From: Pectobacterium araliae
Lineage (GTDB): Bacteria > Pseudomonadota > Gammaproteobacteria > Enterobacterales > Enterobacteriaceae
Reading direction: 5' to 3'
Assembly: GCF_037076465.1 (NCBI RefSeq)
Contig: NZ_AP028908.1
Location: 1,550,001 to 1,614,000 of the forward strand
Length of the DNA: 64,000 nucleotides
Shown here: in pieces, positions 34,564-42,542 of the stretch
Numbering within the stretch: the first letter of the stretch is position 1
How the letters are laid out: every line of letters begins with the position of its first letter
Notes under the pieces: generated by a model
The model's database searches: none
Told to the model about the DNA's origin: nothing
The model's input: the letters and a program-made list of their open reading frames with translations, nothing else
Position numbers and translations under genes: made by a program

Positions 34564-35502
34564 ATGGCGCAAAGGCAGCAGCAGGGGCGAGAGGGATTAT
34601 CATCAGGCGATCGATGTCGTGTGGGTGAGGTGAATCGTTCTGATTCGCGTCGAACACTGCCGGTCGTTATCGGCGAATGCTGGTCGGATTTCAGCGGTAT
34701 CGATACGGATCTGTCGCTGGCTCGTTCGCAATATCGCCCGTGCCGCGACTTGGTGGAAGAAACGCAGAACCCGCATTCGCAACCGATGCTGGTCATGACG
34801 TTTGCGCTGGCAGGGGAGTCTGCTTATTACGATTGTGGCGGCTCATCGATCTGGTTTCGTCAACAGCATGTCACGATCACGACGTTTGGTGCCAGCGTAG
34901 GCGAACGCCATTATCAGGCTCAACGGCAGGTCGATCAGCTACGACTGCTGGTGGGAAAAACGGCGGCGACTCGCTATTTTGGCGCGAACTGTGCGGAACA
35001 GCTATTCAGTGACGATGGGGTAGCGCTGCGTGCGTTTACGCCCCTATCTGCGGCCAGTCAGGTTCATGTCAATGCGCTGTGCGCTGACGCCGATCCGCTG
35101 AATCGTCATATCCATGCCTTAAGCCTGCTGGTGCAGTATCGGCACGTCCTGAAACCAGAAGAGAAACGAGGCGGTATTCATCCACAGGAGCGGCAGCAAA
35201 TAGATCAAGTATGTTGCTGGCTGCGTGAGCATTTGGCTGAACCGCTGACGCTCGCCTGTATTGCGGCACAGGCAGGAATGAGCGAATCCAGACTCAAGCT
35301 TGGGTTTCATCGCTGCTTTGCGACCACGCCGGGTCAAATGCTATTGCGAATGCGAATGGAACGGGCGCACCAGTTATTGGAGCAGGGATTTCAGGTGGCA
35401 CAGACGGCTTGGCAAGTCGGCTATCGACATCCCGCTAATTTCAGTCTGGCATTTACGCGCTATTTTAACCGTAACCCTAAAATGATTGCGGCACGTAAGT
35501 AA
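34564..35502 (+). CDS. AraC-family regulator, PchR-like
   Basis: A regulator of about 312 residues. The C-terminal third holds two helix-turn-helix units ('PLTLACIAAQAGMSESRLKLGFH' outlined; 'QVAQTAWQVGYRHPANFSLAFTRYF' outlined). The variable N-terminal part, with 'SQPMLVMTFALAGESAYYDCGG' in outline, resembles PchR/YbtA-type regulators that sense iron-siderophore complexes. The start is uncertain: ATGs at 34495, 34510, 34522, 34543 and 34564 are in frame. The last is given because it has a G-rich stretch just before it and clears the Fur-like site, although the spacing is short. It is divergent from the methyltransferase gene, a probable target. Confidence 0.75.
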   Translation: MAQRQQQGREGLSSGDRCRVGEVNRSDSRRTLPVVIGECWSDFSGIDTDLSLARSQYRPCRDLVEETQNPHSQPMLVMTFALAGESAYYDCGGSSIWFRQQHVTITTFGASVGERHYQAQRQVDQLRLLVGKTAATRYFGANCAEQLFSDDGVALRAFTPLSAASQVHVNALCADADPLNRHIHALSLLVQYRHVLKPEEKRGGIHPQERQQIDQVCCWLREHLAEPLTLACIAAQAGMSESRLKLGFHRCFATTPGQMLLRMRMERAHQLLEQGFQVAQTAWQVGYRHPANFSLAFTRYFNRNPKMIAARK

Positions 35503-35785
35503 AATATCCTATTGAAGATAATATGAGCATTTTGTCATAACCTTTTACCATTATTTTCCTTTCATTATATTCCCGTGCGTTATTTAGGCATGTGGTGTCA
35601 TTCTCGGTCGTGAAACCGAGCCTTTGTGTAAATTCTTCTATACTCCATTCAGTAGCACCAACGTGTAATGAATATTGCGGCCAATAAGCTGTTTATTTTT
35701 CAGTGTGCAGTCGGGTGGTTCCTTGTGCATGAAAGAGGGATTTTATTTTTAATAAAGGGTCGCTTTTTAATCAAAGGAAAAAAGG
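35503..35785. promoter_or_regulatory. proP upstream region
   Basis: A hairpin CTCGGT/ACCGAG (35603-35608 with 35615-35620) may end the AraC transcript. CTATACT at 35638-35644 is a good -10 hexamer of the sigma-S/sigma-70 type, recalling proP P2 of E. coli, and would give a leader of about 135 nt. No convincing -35 element was found. Confidence 0.4.
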
Positions 35786-37288
35786 ATGAGATTAAAAAAG
35801 AAAAAAATTGAACCGATGAAAATTCAGGACATTACCATTATTGATAATGGCAGACTCAAAAAAGCCATTACTGCCGCTGCATTGGGTAATGCAATGGAAT
35901 GGTTTGATTTTGGCGTATATGGCTTTGTGGCGTATGCGCTCGGACAGGTCTTTTTCCCCGGAGCCGATCCCGGCGTACAAATGATTGCCGCGCTGGCCAC
36001 GTTCTCGGTTCCCTTTTTGGTTCGGCCGCTCGGTGGGATATTCTTTGGGGCGATGGGGGATAAATTTGGTCGCCAGAAAGTCCTGTCGATCACCATTATT
36101 ATCATGTCGGTGAGCACATTCTGTATCGGCTTGATTCCGTCCTATGAGTCTATCGGTATTTGGGCACCGATATTACTGCTGTTAGCGAAGCTGGCGCAGG
36201 GTTTCTCCGTCGGGGGAGAATATACCGGTGCGGCGATTTTCGTTGCTGAATATTCTCCGGACAGACGACGCGGATTTTTAGGGAGCTGGTTGGATTTCGG
36301 CTCGATTGCCGGGTTTGTGATGGGGGCGGGTGTTGTGGTGTTGATTTCCTCCATCGTGGGAGAAGAAAGCTTTCTGGATTGGGGATGGCGTATTCCGTTC
36401 TTTATTGCCGCGCCGCTCGGGTTAATTGGAATTTATTTGCGCCATGCGCTGGAAGAAACGCCAACGTTCCAGCAGCACGTTGACAATATTGATAAAGAAT
36501 CAAAAGACAGCATTCAATCCCCGCCGAAGATTTCCCTGCGTGAAATTGTGACCAAACAATGGAAAGGTCTGCTGATCTGTATCGGGATGGTGATCACCAC
36601 CAATGTCACCTATTACATGCTGTTGACGTACATGCCGAGTTACCTTTCACACAGCCTGAATTACTCGGAGGATCATGGCGTGATGATTATCATCGCCGTC
36701 ATGATCGGGATGCTATTTGTCCAGCCAGTGATGGGACTGATGAGCGATCGCTACGGGCGTAAACCGTTTGTTATTTGCGGCAGCATTGGGCTGCTGTTGC
36801 TGTCGGTGCCCAGCTTTATCTTGATTAACAGTGATGTAATTGGGCTGATTTTCTGCGGATTACTGATGCTGGCGGTGTTGCTGAATTCTTTCACGGGGGT
36901 GATGGCGTCAACGCTTCCCGCCTTGTTCCCCACGCATATTCGCTATAGCGCCTTGGCGATATCGTTTAATGTTTCCGTGCTGGTTGCGGGTTTTACACCA
37001 ACGGCAGCGGCATGGCTGGTGGAGTTTAGCGGCAATCTGTATATGCCCGCATATTACCTGATGGGCATTGGGCTGATCGGTCTGATTACCGGGATGTCGA
37101 TGCGGGAAACCGCGAACCAGCCGCTGAAAGGCGCGACGCCAGCGGCATCGGATCGAACGGAAGCCAAAGAGTTGTTGCAGGAACAGTACGACAATATTGA
37201 GCAAAAAATAGAAGAGATTGATGAACAGATTGCTGATCTGGAGAAGAAAAGAAAACGGTTGACCGAACAGCATCCTGAAATTAATTAG
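35786..37288 (+). CDS. proP: Proline/glycine betaine:proton symporter ProP
   Basis: A 500-residue MFS osmosensor and osmolyte importer, the same length as E. coli ProP and matching throughout: 'AALGNAMEWFDFGVYGFVAYALG' (outlined), 'DKFGRQKVLSITI', 'GGEYTGAAIFVAEYSPDRRRGF' (outlined), 'SDRYGRKPFV' and 'PLKGATPAASD'. Twelve helices are followed by a C-terminal antiparallel coiled-coil segment ('QYDNIEQKIEEIDEQIADLE', about residues 468-490) that tunes the osmotic threshold in the E. coli protein. It takes up proline, glycine betaine and ectoine with protons under hyperosmotic stress. An AAAAAAGG ribosome site directly precedes the ATG. Confidence 0.96.
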   Translation: MRLKKKKIEPMKIQDITIIDNGRLKKAITAAALGNAMEWFDFGVYGFVAYALGQVFFPGADPGVQMIAALATFSVPFLVRPLGGIFFGAMGDKFGRQKVLSITIIIMSVSTFCIGLIPSYESIGIWAPILLLLAKLAQGFSVGGEYTGAAIFVAEYSPDRRRGFLGSWLDFGSIAGFVMGAGVVVLISSIVGEESFLDWGWRIPFFIAAPLGLIGIYLRHALEETPTFQQHVDNIDKESKDSIQSPPKISLREIVTKQWKGLLICIGMVITTNVTYYMLLTYMPSYLSHSLNYSEDHGVMIIIAVMIGMLFVQPVMGLMSDRYGRKPFVICGSIGLLLLSVPSFILINSDVIGLIFCGLLMLAVLLNSFTGVMASTLPALFPTHIRYSALAISFNVSVLVAGFTPTAAAWLVEFSGNLYMPAYYLMGIGLIGLITGMSMRETANQPLKGATPAASDRTEAKELLQEQYDNIEQKIEEIDEQIADLEKKRKRLTEQHPEIN

Positions 37289-37593
37289 CTTCGTCTTACT
37301 TTTATTTGCTGACAATGTGCGTAGGCAGTGGATAGATCGCAAAGATGCGGCAAGTACGTCCGTTGTAAGCTTGAGCCGCGCAGGTATGAATCTCATCCCT
37401 GAGATTCTCCCTTTCAGGGCCGTCGCAAGCGACGTTCAAAGGCGTTCCTGACGCTTTTGCCCCTGGCGCGGACGCTTTACTCTTCTATTCCATTCCCCGG
37501 TTTTCGTTCCATAAATAGATTCATCAATGATAGCGCCACAGATGAGATGTGGCGCTTTTGTGATGCCTTTTCCTGTTCGATTAGGGTATCTTT
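37289..37593. repeat. Intergenic region with several palindromes, possible dispersed repeat
   Basis: Between proP and the Zur-like box. It contains AATCTCA/TGAGATT (37389-37395 with 37400-37406), CGTCGC/GCGACG (37421-37426 with 37429-37434) and an imperfect AAAGGCGT/ACGCTTTT pair just after. Such a chain of short GC-rich palindromes looks like one of the intergenic repeat families of soft-rot bacteria. No other copy was noticed in this window. Confidence 0.4.
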
Positions 37594-37616
37594 ATTTGTT
37601 ATGTTATAACATATCC
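37594..37616 (+). promoter_or_regulatory. Zur-like operator upstream of the AztD-like gene
   Basis: The core TGTTATGTTATAACA (37597-37611) matches the enterobacterial Zur consensus TGTTATA-N-TATAACA at 13 of 14 positions. It ends 31 bp before the start codon. A near-identical 23-bp site (22 of 23) stands upstream of the Opp/Cnt-type operon at 47068-47090. Confidence 0.8.
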
Positions 37617-37646
37617 AATATTCACAATAACATCACGGAGAGAAAG

Positions 37647-38966
37647 ATGCAGAAAACGACAATCGCAGCGACTCTGGCGCTGTTGATGGGGGCGGGAAGT
37701 GCGAGTGTTCAGGCGCACGATCATGAAATACTGCGCGGACGGTTAATCTTTTCCGATCACCAGAAACCGACGCTCAGCGTGCTGGATCTGGATACTTTCA
37801 AGGTTACGCATACCTTTGACGTCGGCCGGGCGAATGCTTCGCTGGTGCCTACCGAGGATGGTCGATTTACGATCGTCAACCTTTACGATGACGTGGGTAC
37901 GATTACTTTCCTTGATACTGGCCTGACCTATGAATCGCACGATGACCATCTGGACGTGCATAAAGGTGAGCCGCGCCTTCTGCCGCTGCGGGTAACGGGA
38001 GACAAACCGTCGCATATTACCTCGGAGAATGGCTGGGTGGCCTGGTCGTACGATGGTTTACGTCCGTGGGACGGCGCCAGTAAGCCAGAATCGGTCATGA
38101 TCCGTTTGTCGGATCTGGATAGCGCGAATCCCGTGGTGGAGAAGCGTAAAAGCCCGGCACCGCAGCACGGCATCACCGCACCGTTAGGAAATAATCAGTG
38201 GCTGATTTCTGTGCCGAAAGCCGTCTATGCCAAAGGCGACGATAAAACGGTGACGTCGCGCCCTAACGGTTTTGTCGTTTATCAGCAGGATAAGGACTGG
38301 AAAGCGATTGCGGACTTCAATCAGGAGCAGGATCTACAGCGTTCTTGTAAAGAGTTTCACGGCCACAGCGAGTTGAATCACGTTCACGTTTTTGGCTGTA
38401 ACGTGAAGCTGGCTGACGGGGATACGAAAAGTGACGGCGGCGTTTTGCTCGTAAAACAGCAGAGCGGGAAATGGGTATCGCACAAGCTTGCATACCCTGA
38501 CGATCGCCGCACCAGCACGCTGAAATCTGGCTTGCAAGGCACTTATGTGGTTGGAAATTATGGCGGACTGGGCGGACAGCCGTTTAACGCGCTGATTCGC
38601 ATCGATCCTCAGGCCAAAAAGCTCACGGCACAGGATACGTTCTCGGTCCCCGACGGTCAGGCGGTGTGTAAATTTGAGGTCTCCGCCGATGGCAAGCGGG
38701 TCGCGAATCTGACGCCGGACGGCAAGTTGCGTTTGTATGACATTGCGCCAAACTGGAAGCAAATCGCCAGCTTTGATGCGGTTGAGGCGTTCGACTGTGC
38801 TTATGGCGCGAAAACGCCAACGCCGTCGCTTGCTATTATCGGTGGCAGTGTGTATGTCAGCGATCCAGTGAATCAGCGCATTCGTGAATTTTATCTGAAC
38901 AGCGCGAAGCAGGGACTGGATATTAAGATTGATGGTGCGCCTACCGAACTGGCAGGCAAGCGCTAA
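37647..38966 (+). CDS. AztD-like periplasmic zinc-binding beta-propeller protein
   Basis: A 439-residue exported protein. The signal peptide ends at VQA (residue 23), leaving the mature N-terminus HDHE, a metal-binding start. The body is a repeated beta-blade sequence ('LSVLDLDTFKVTHTFDVG', 'SADGKRVANLTPDGKLRLYD') with more histidine clusters: 'ESHDDHLDVHKGE' and 'SCKEFHGHSELNHVHVFGC', the latter flanked by two cysteines. This agrees with AztD, the periplasmic zinc chaperone of the AztABCD importer. The start at 37647 has an ACGGAGAG site; the frame is open upstream but not signal-like. No aztABC genes are adjacent, so the protein is an orphan here. The strong Zur-like box upstream supports a zinc role. 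Confidence 0.78.
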   Translation: MQKTTIAATLALLMGAGSASVQAHDHEILRGRLIFSDHQKPTLSVLDLDTFKVTHTFDVGRANASLVPTEDGRFTIVNLYDDVGTITFLDTGLTYESHDDHLDVHKGEPRLLPLRVTGDKPSHITSENGWVAWSYDGLRPWDGASKPESVMIRLSDLDSANPVVEKRKSPAPQHGITAPLGNNQWLISVPKAVYAKGDDKTVTSRPNGFVVYQQDKDWKAIADFNQEQDLQRSCKEFHGHSELNHVHVFGCNVKLADGDTKSDGGVLLVKQQSGKWVSHKLAYPDDRRTSTLKSGLQGTYVVGNYGGLGGQPFNALIRIDPQAKKLTAQDTFSVPDGQAVCKFEVSADGKRVANLTPDGKLRLYDIAPNWKQIASFDAVEAFDCAYGAKTPTPSLAIIGGSVYVSDPVNQRIREFYLNSAKQGLDIKIDGAPTELAGKR

Positions 38967-38992
38967 AACATCGATTGGGACAAAAACAGTAC

Positions 38993-39010
38993 GTGGGCAG
39001 GGGTGCCCAC
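38993..39010 (+). terminator. Hairpin after the AztD-like gene
   Basis: GTGGGCA (38993-38999) pairs with TGCCCAC (39004-39010) around a GGGG loop, 27 bp after the stop. The tail ACTTTCT is only weakly U-rich. Confidence 0.5.
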
Positions 39011-39069
39011 ACTTTCTACCTGTGGGCAGCGCTTAGCGACCAATGAGCCACAACTGAGTACAAAATGGG

Positions 39070-39094
39070 CAACCGCAGCCGTTAACGGCGGTTG
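39070..39094 (-). terminator. Hairpin after amn
   Basis: CAACCGC (39070-39076) pairs with GCGGTTG (39088-39094) enclosing the palindrome CCGTTAACGG. It stands 37 bp downstream of the minus-strand amn stop; the following CCCATTTTG is a short T tract. Confidence 0.5.
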
Positions 39095-39130
39095 CGTCGC
39101 ACTGGCCGGGGTGAATAGTTTGCAATCCCA

Positions 39131-40591
39131 TCAGCGAAACGGTGGCTCGTTAAAGGTGCGTAGCTTACGTGAATGCAGCTTGTCGCTTTCCGCCCGCAGC
39201 AGATCGATGGCGCAGATGCCAATCTGCAAATGCTCCGAAATTGCCCCTTCATAGAAACGGTTCGCCTGTCCCGGCAGCTTGATTTCACCGTGCAATGGCT
39301 TATCTGAGACGCACAGCAGCGTACCGTAAGGCACGCGGAAGCGGTAACCCTGTGCGGCAATCGTTGCACTTTCCATATCCACTGCGACGGCGCGGCTGAG
39401 ATTAAACCGCAGTGCGGAAGCAGCATAGCGTAGCTCCCAGTTACGATCGTCGGTGGTGACCACGGTGCCGGTACGCAGGCGCTGTTTAACTTCTTCCCCC
39501 GGCATTCCGCTGACCATCTTGGTCGCGTCGTACAACGCGCGCTGCACTTCGGCGATGCTGGGAATCGGGATATCCGGTGGTAGAACGGCGTCCAGTACAT
39601 GATCGTCACGCAGGTAAGCGTGTGCCAGCACATAATCGCCGATGGACTGGCTTTCGCGCAGGCCGCCGCAGTGGCCGATCATCAACCAGGCATGCGGGCG
39701 CATTACCGCGAGATGATCGCAGATAGTTTTCGCATTAGATGGCCCGACACCGATGTTAACCATCGTAATGCCTTTCCCGTGGCGGGAAATCAGATGATAA
39801 GCGGGCATCTGGTGGTTTTTCCATGCCAGATCGGACACCGTCTGCTCGGGGTTAGGTGTTTCGACGGTGATGTAGATCCCCCCCGCGCAGGACAATGCCT
39901 CATAGGGGCTAGCGGGATCGGCAATCTGCGCACAGGCCCAGCGTACAAACTCATCGACATAGCGAGTGTAGTTGGTAAAGAGAATGAATGGCTGAATGTG
40001 TTCCACTGGCGTGCCAGTGTAGTGACGAAGCCGGGCGAGCGAGAAGTCGGTACGCAGTGCGTCAAAGTGCGATAATGGCGATGTGGTAGTGGCATGATAC
40101 AAGCCATCAGCCGTTTCATCCCCAATCTGTGACAGTTCCGTGGTCGGGAAATGTTTCGCGATGCCCGCGCTCATGGAACGATCAAGAATCAGATCGGAAC
40201 CGTCGAGCACGTAGGGGAACGGGATCTCCTGCTGTGATGGGCTGACTTCAATTCTGACGTCATAGTCCCCTTCAAGCAGCGCCAGCTGTTCCGCGAGATA
40301 AGCGCGCAGAAACGCGGGACGGGTGACGGTGGTAGAATAACTGCCGGGATGGGTAAAACGCCCATAGGCACGATGTCGTGGATGTCCGGTTGACTCCCCG
40401 TTCCAACTCACGCGTAAGGCGGGATAGGAAAATAATCCTGCTGCACGCGCATTGGCATCGGGTAGCGTGCCGTGATGGATAAAGTCTCCGATGGCGTCGC
40501 GCAGTGCCGAGACGGCATCATCATACAGCGCTTCCAGTTTATCCAGAGCCTGAGTGACGGTGAGGCTGATGTGGGATTCGCTGCTATGCAT
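39131..40591 (-). CDS. amn: AMP nucleosidase Amn
   Basis: A 486-residue cytoplasmic enzyme that hydrolyses AMP to adenine and ribose 5-phosphate; E. coli Amn has 484 residues. The N-terminal domain ('TVTQALDKLEALYDDAV') is specific to Amn and the C-terminal domain is a nucleoside phosphorylase fold with 'MVNIGVGPSNAKTICDHLAV' in outline, 'HCGGLRESQSIGDYVLAHAYLRDDHVLD' in outline and the purine-site 'VDMESATIAAQGYRFRVPYGTLLCVSDKPLHGE' region (key VDMESAT, SDKPLHGE). The start at 40591 has AAAGGAGAG 3-4 bases upstream; the GTG six codons before it overlaps that site. It is downstream of the Zur-linked operon with a 136-bp gap; co-transcription is possible but not indicated. Confidence 0.95.
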   Translation of the reverse strand: MHSSESHISLTVTQALDKLEALYDDAVSALRDAIGDFIHHGTLPDANARAAGLFSYPALRVSWNGESTGHPRHRAYGRFTHPGSYSTTVTRPAFLRAYLAEQLALLEGDYDVRIEVSPSQQEIPFPYVLDGSDLILDRSMSAGIAKHFPTTELSQIGDETADGLYHATTTSPLSHFDALRTDFSLARLRHYTGTPVEHIQPFILFTNYTRYVDEFVRWACAQIADPASPYEALSCAGGIYITVETPNPEQTVSDLAWKNHQMPAYHLISRHGKGITMVNIGVGPSNAKTICDHLAVMRPHAWLMIGHCGGLRESQSIGDYVLAHAYLRDDHVLDAVLPPDIPIPSIAEVQRALYDATKMVSGMPGEEVKQRLRTGTVVTTDDRNWELRYAASALRFNLSRAVAVDMESATIAAQGYRFRVPYGTLLCVSDKPLHGEIKLPGQANRFYEGAISEHLQIGICAIDLLRAESDKLHSRKLRTFNEPPFR

Positions 40592-40727
40592 ATTCTCTCC
40601 TTTAATCACGCTCTACACATATTCAATTTTGTACTTCGGCAGAGATTAGCTAACAGCGTAACTGAAGATGCATTGACCCGCCATCGTGAAATCTGGCGGA
40701 CAAGTACTGATTAAATGAAGAGTCAGG

Positions 40728-42506
40728 CTAGTGCTTGTGGCGACCGGAGAGATTCGCTGCGCTCACCGCCAGTATCGACAGCACGCCGAGGGCGGCAGCC
40801 GGTGCCAGTACGCCCCAGAAGGCGCGTTCGATATACGGCATACCTTCCGCCAATACGCGTCCCCATTCCGGTGTCGGCGGTGACGCGCCCAGCCCTAAAA
40901 AGCCGAGTGATGCCAGCGCCAGCGCAATGCCGGGTAGCCGCAACATGGCGTGACGGAAAAGGGGACCAATCAGCGCTGGCAGAATATAGAACAGGCTGCG
41001 CCGTATTGGTCCTATGCCGAGAATTGGCAACATCCGAATATAAGGGCGCGCACTGATTTCGGCGACCAGTGCCGCCGTGTGGGCAGCCAGCGATGCCCAA
41101 CTGACGGCGATGACGGCAATCGCCGCGCCCGTTGCCGTTGGGCCGTTGATGGCGGCAACCAGCAGCCCAGCAATCACTGGGGGCAGGGCGTTAGTCACTT
41201 CGATGGGGCCGGTGAACAGGCGTGGGAACAACCCAACCAACAGGCCAATGGCGAGACAGGCCAGCGACACTGCCAGTGCTAACAGGCAGGTATACAACGT
41301 ACCGTGTGCCACGCGTGCCAGTAAATCACGACCCATGGCGTCTGCGCCAAAGGGCAGCGCGAACGATGGGGGTTGCAGGCGTAAAAAGGTGGAGGTAATG
41401 GGATCGCGCGGCAGGCCAGCGAGTAGCAGAAGTGCCAGCAACAGTATGCAGCCCATCGGCAGCCAGATGGCATGACGTGACGCAGGACTACCGCGTTCTT
41501 CCGGCACTGGCATCGCCCCGCTGCGCAGCGCGCGTCCGAGAATCAGTAGCCGCACGGCGCTAGCCGCCATACCCGCGAGCGAAGCGATGAGTAAGAGAAT
41601 GAGCACGCCGACCTGTAATGCGGGGAGATCCTGTGCGGCAGCGGCACCCAGCGTTGCGCGTCCCAGACCGGGAATAGCGAACACTTTTTCGACGGCAATC
41701 GCACCGCCCGTTAGCGATACCAGTACCAATCCTACCAGCGGCATCACGCTGGGCAGCGTGCGTTTCAGCACCGCCAACGCGATATGACGGCGACTTACTC
41801 CCGCCACACTCCAGGTCGTTAACCAATTTTCGCTAAAGGTGGCGGAGAGCGCATCGGCAATAATCCGCCCAAGGTAACCGCCTGCCGGAATACCGAGTGC
41901 CAGCGACGGCAGCACCGCGTAATGCAACCCCAACCAGCCATAGGGTGGAAACCACTGTAGCCAGACGGCACCAACGATCAGCAAAAACGATGCCAGTAGG
42001 AACTCGGGCAGCGCGGTAAATAAGGCGGCAAACAGACCGCCTGAACGGTGAATGTGGCCACGAAGTCCCTGCCGAAAAGTGGGGACGCACAGCACGGCAG
42101 CCAGCGTGAAAGCCACCAGCGCCGAAGAGGCCATCAGCGTGAGTGAAATGGCTACCGCCTGCAACATTCCTGGGAGCACCGGTCGACCAGAAACCCAGGA
42201 AGTGCCTGCATCGCCGTGCAACAGACCGGTCAGCCAATTCAACAGCAACCGCAGTGGGCCGTGATCCAGACCGAGAGACTGACGAATCGCGTTTAGCGTT
42301 TCCGCCGTTGCTTCCTGCTCGCCGGAGCGGGCGCGTAGCAATGCCAGCGCCGGGTCCTGACCGGATAGCCATGGCAGCATACCAATCAGCACCACAATAC
42401 CCGCCAGCGTGAGCAGTCGCGAAAACAGCGGGATCAGCACGCCATATTGTGGACGCTGCGTCTGGTTAATGTTGGCACAGGTGCGGCAGTACAGCGATTC
42501 GCTCAT
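40728..42506 (-). CDS. Fused DppB-DppC-type ABC permease
   Basis: A 592-residue protein that joins two normally separate permeases of the peptide/nickel/opine ABC family. Residues about 20-335 are DppB-like: 'QDPALALLRARSGEQEATAE', 'RQSLGLDHGPLRLLLNWLTG', a six-helix core, and the typical 'IAVEKVFAIPGLGRATLGAA'. Residues about 345-590 are DppC-like: 'ALPFGADAMGRDLLARVAHGT' in outline (GADxMGRD near residue 388), then six helices, 'SLGFLGLGASPPTPEWGRVL', and the end. The first 20 or so residues include CRTC-like text and are unlike DppB. It is the last gene of the Zur-linked five-gene operon and would form the whole membrane channel by itself. No frame break is seen, so the fusion is genuine. 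Confidence 0.9.
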   Translation of the reverse strand: MSESLYCRTCANINQTQRPQYGVLIPLFSRLLTLAGIVVLIGMLPWLSGQDPALALLRARSGEQEATAETLNAIRQSLGLDHGPLRLLLNWLTGLLHGDAGTSWVSGRPVLPGMLQAVAISLTLMASSALVAFTLAAVLCVPTFRQGLRGHIHRSGGLFAALFTALPEFLLASFLLIVGAVWLQWFPPYGWLGLHYAVLPSLALGIPAGGYLGRIIADALSATFSENWLTTWSVAGVSRRHIALAVLKRTLPSVMPLVGLVLVSLTGGAIAVEKVFAIPGLGRATLGAAAAQDLPALQVGVLILLLIASLAGMAASAVRLLILGRALRSGAMPVPEERGSPASRHAIWLPMGCILLLALLLLAGLPRDPITSTFLRLQPPSFALPFGADAMGRDLLARVAHGTLYTCLLALAVSLACLAIGLLVGLFPRLFTGPIEVTNALPPVIAGLLVAAINGPTATGAAIAVIAVSWASLAAHTAALVAEISARPYIRMLPILGIGPIRRSLFYILPALIGPLFRHAMLRLPGIALALASLGFLGLGASPPTPEWGRVLAEGMPYIERAFWGVLAPAAALGVLSILAVSAANLSGRHKH

Positions 42507-42542
42507 AGACTCTTCATCTTTCTGGTTACCGGTGCGTTACCG

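Noticed and set aside
39599..40075. 158-codon plus-strand open frame
   Set aside because: Antisense to amn, with no ribosome site or family resemblance.
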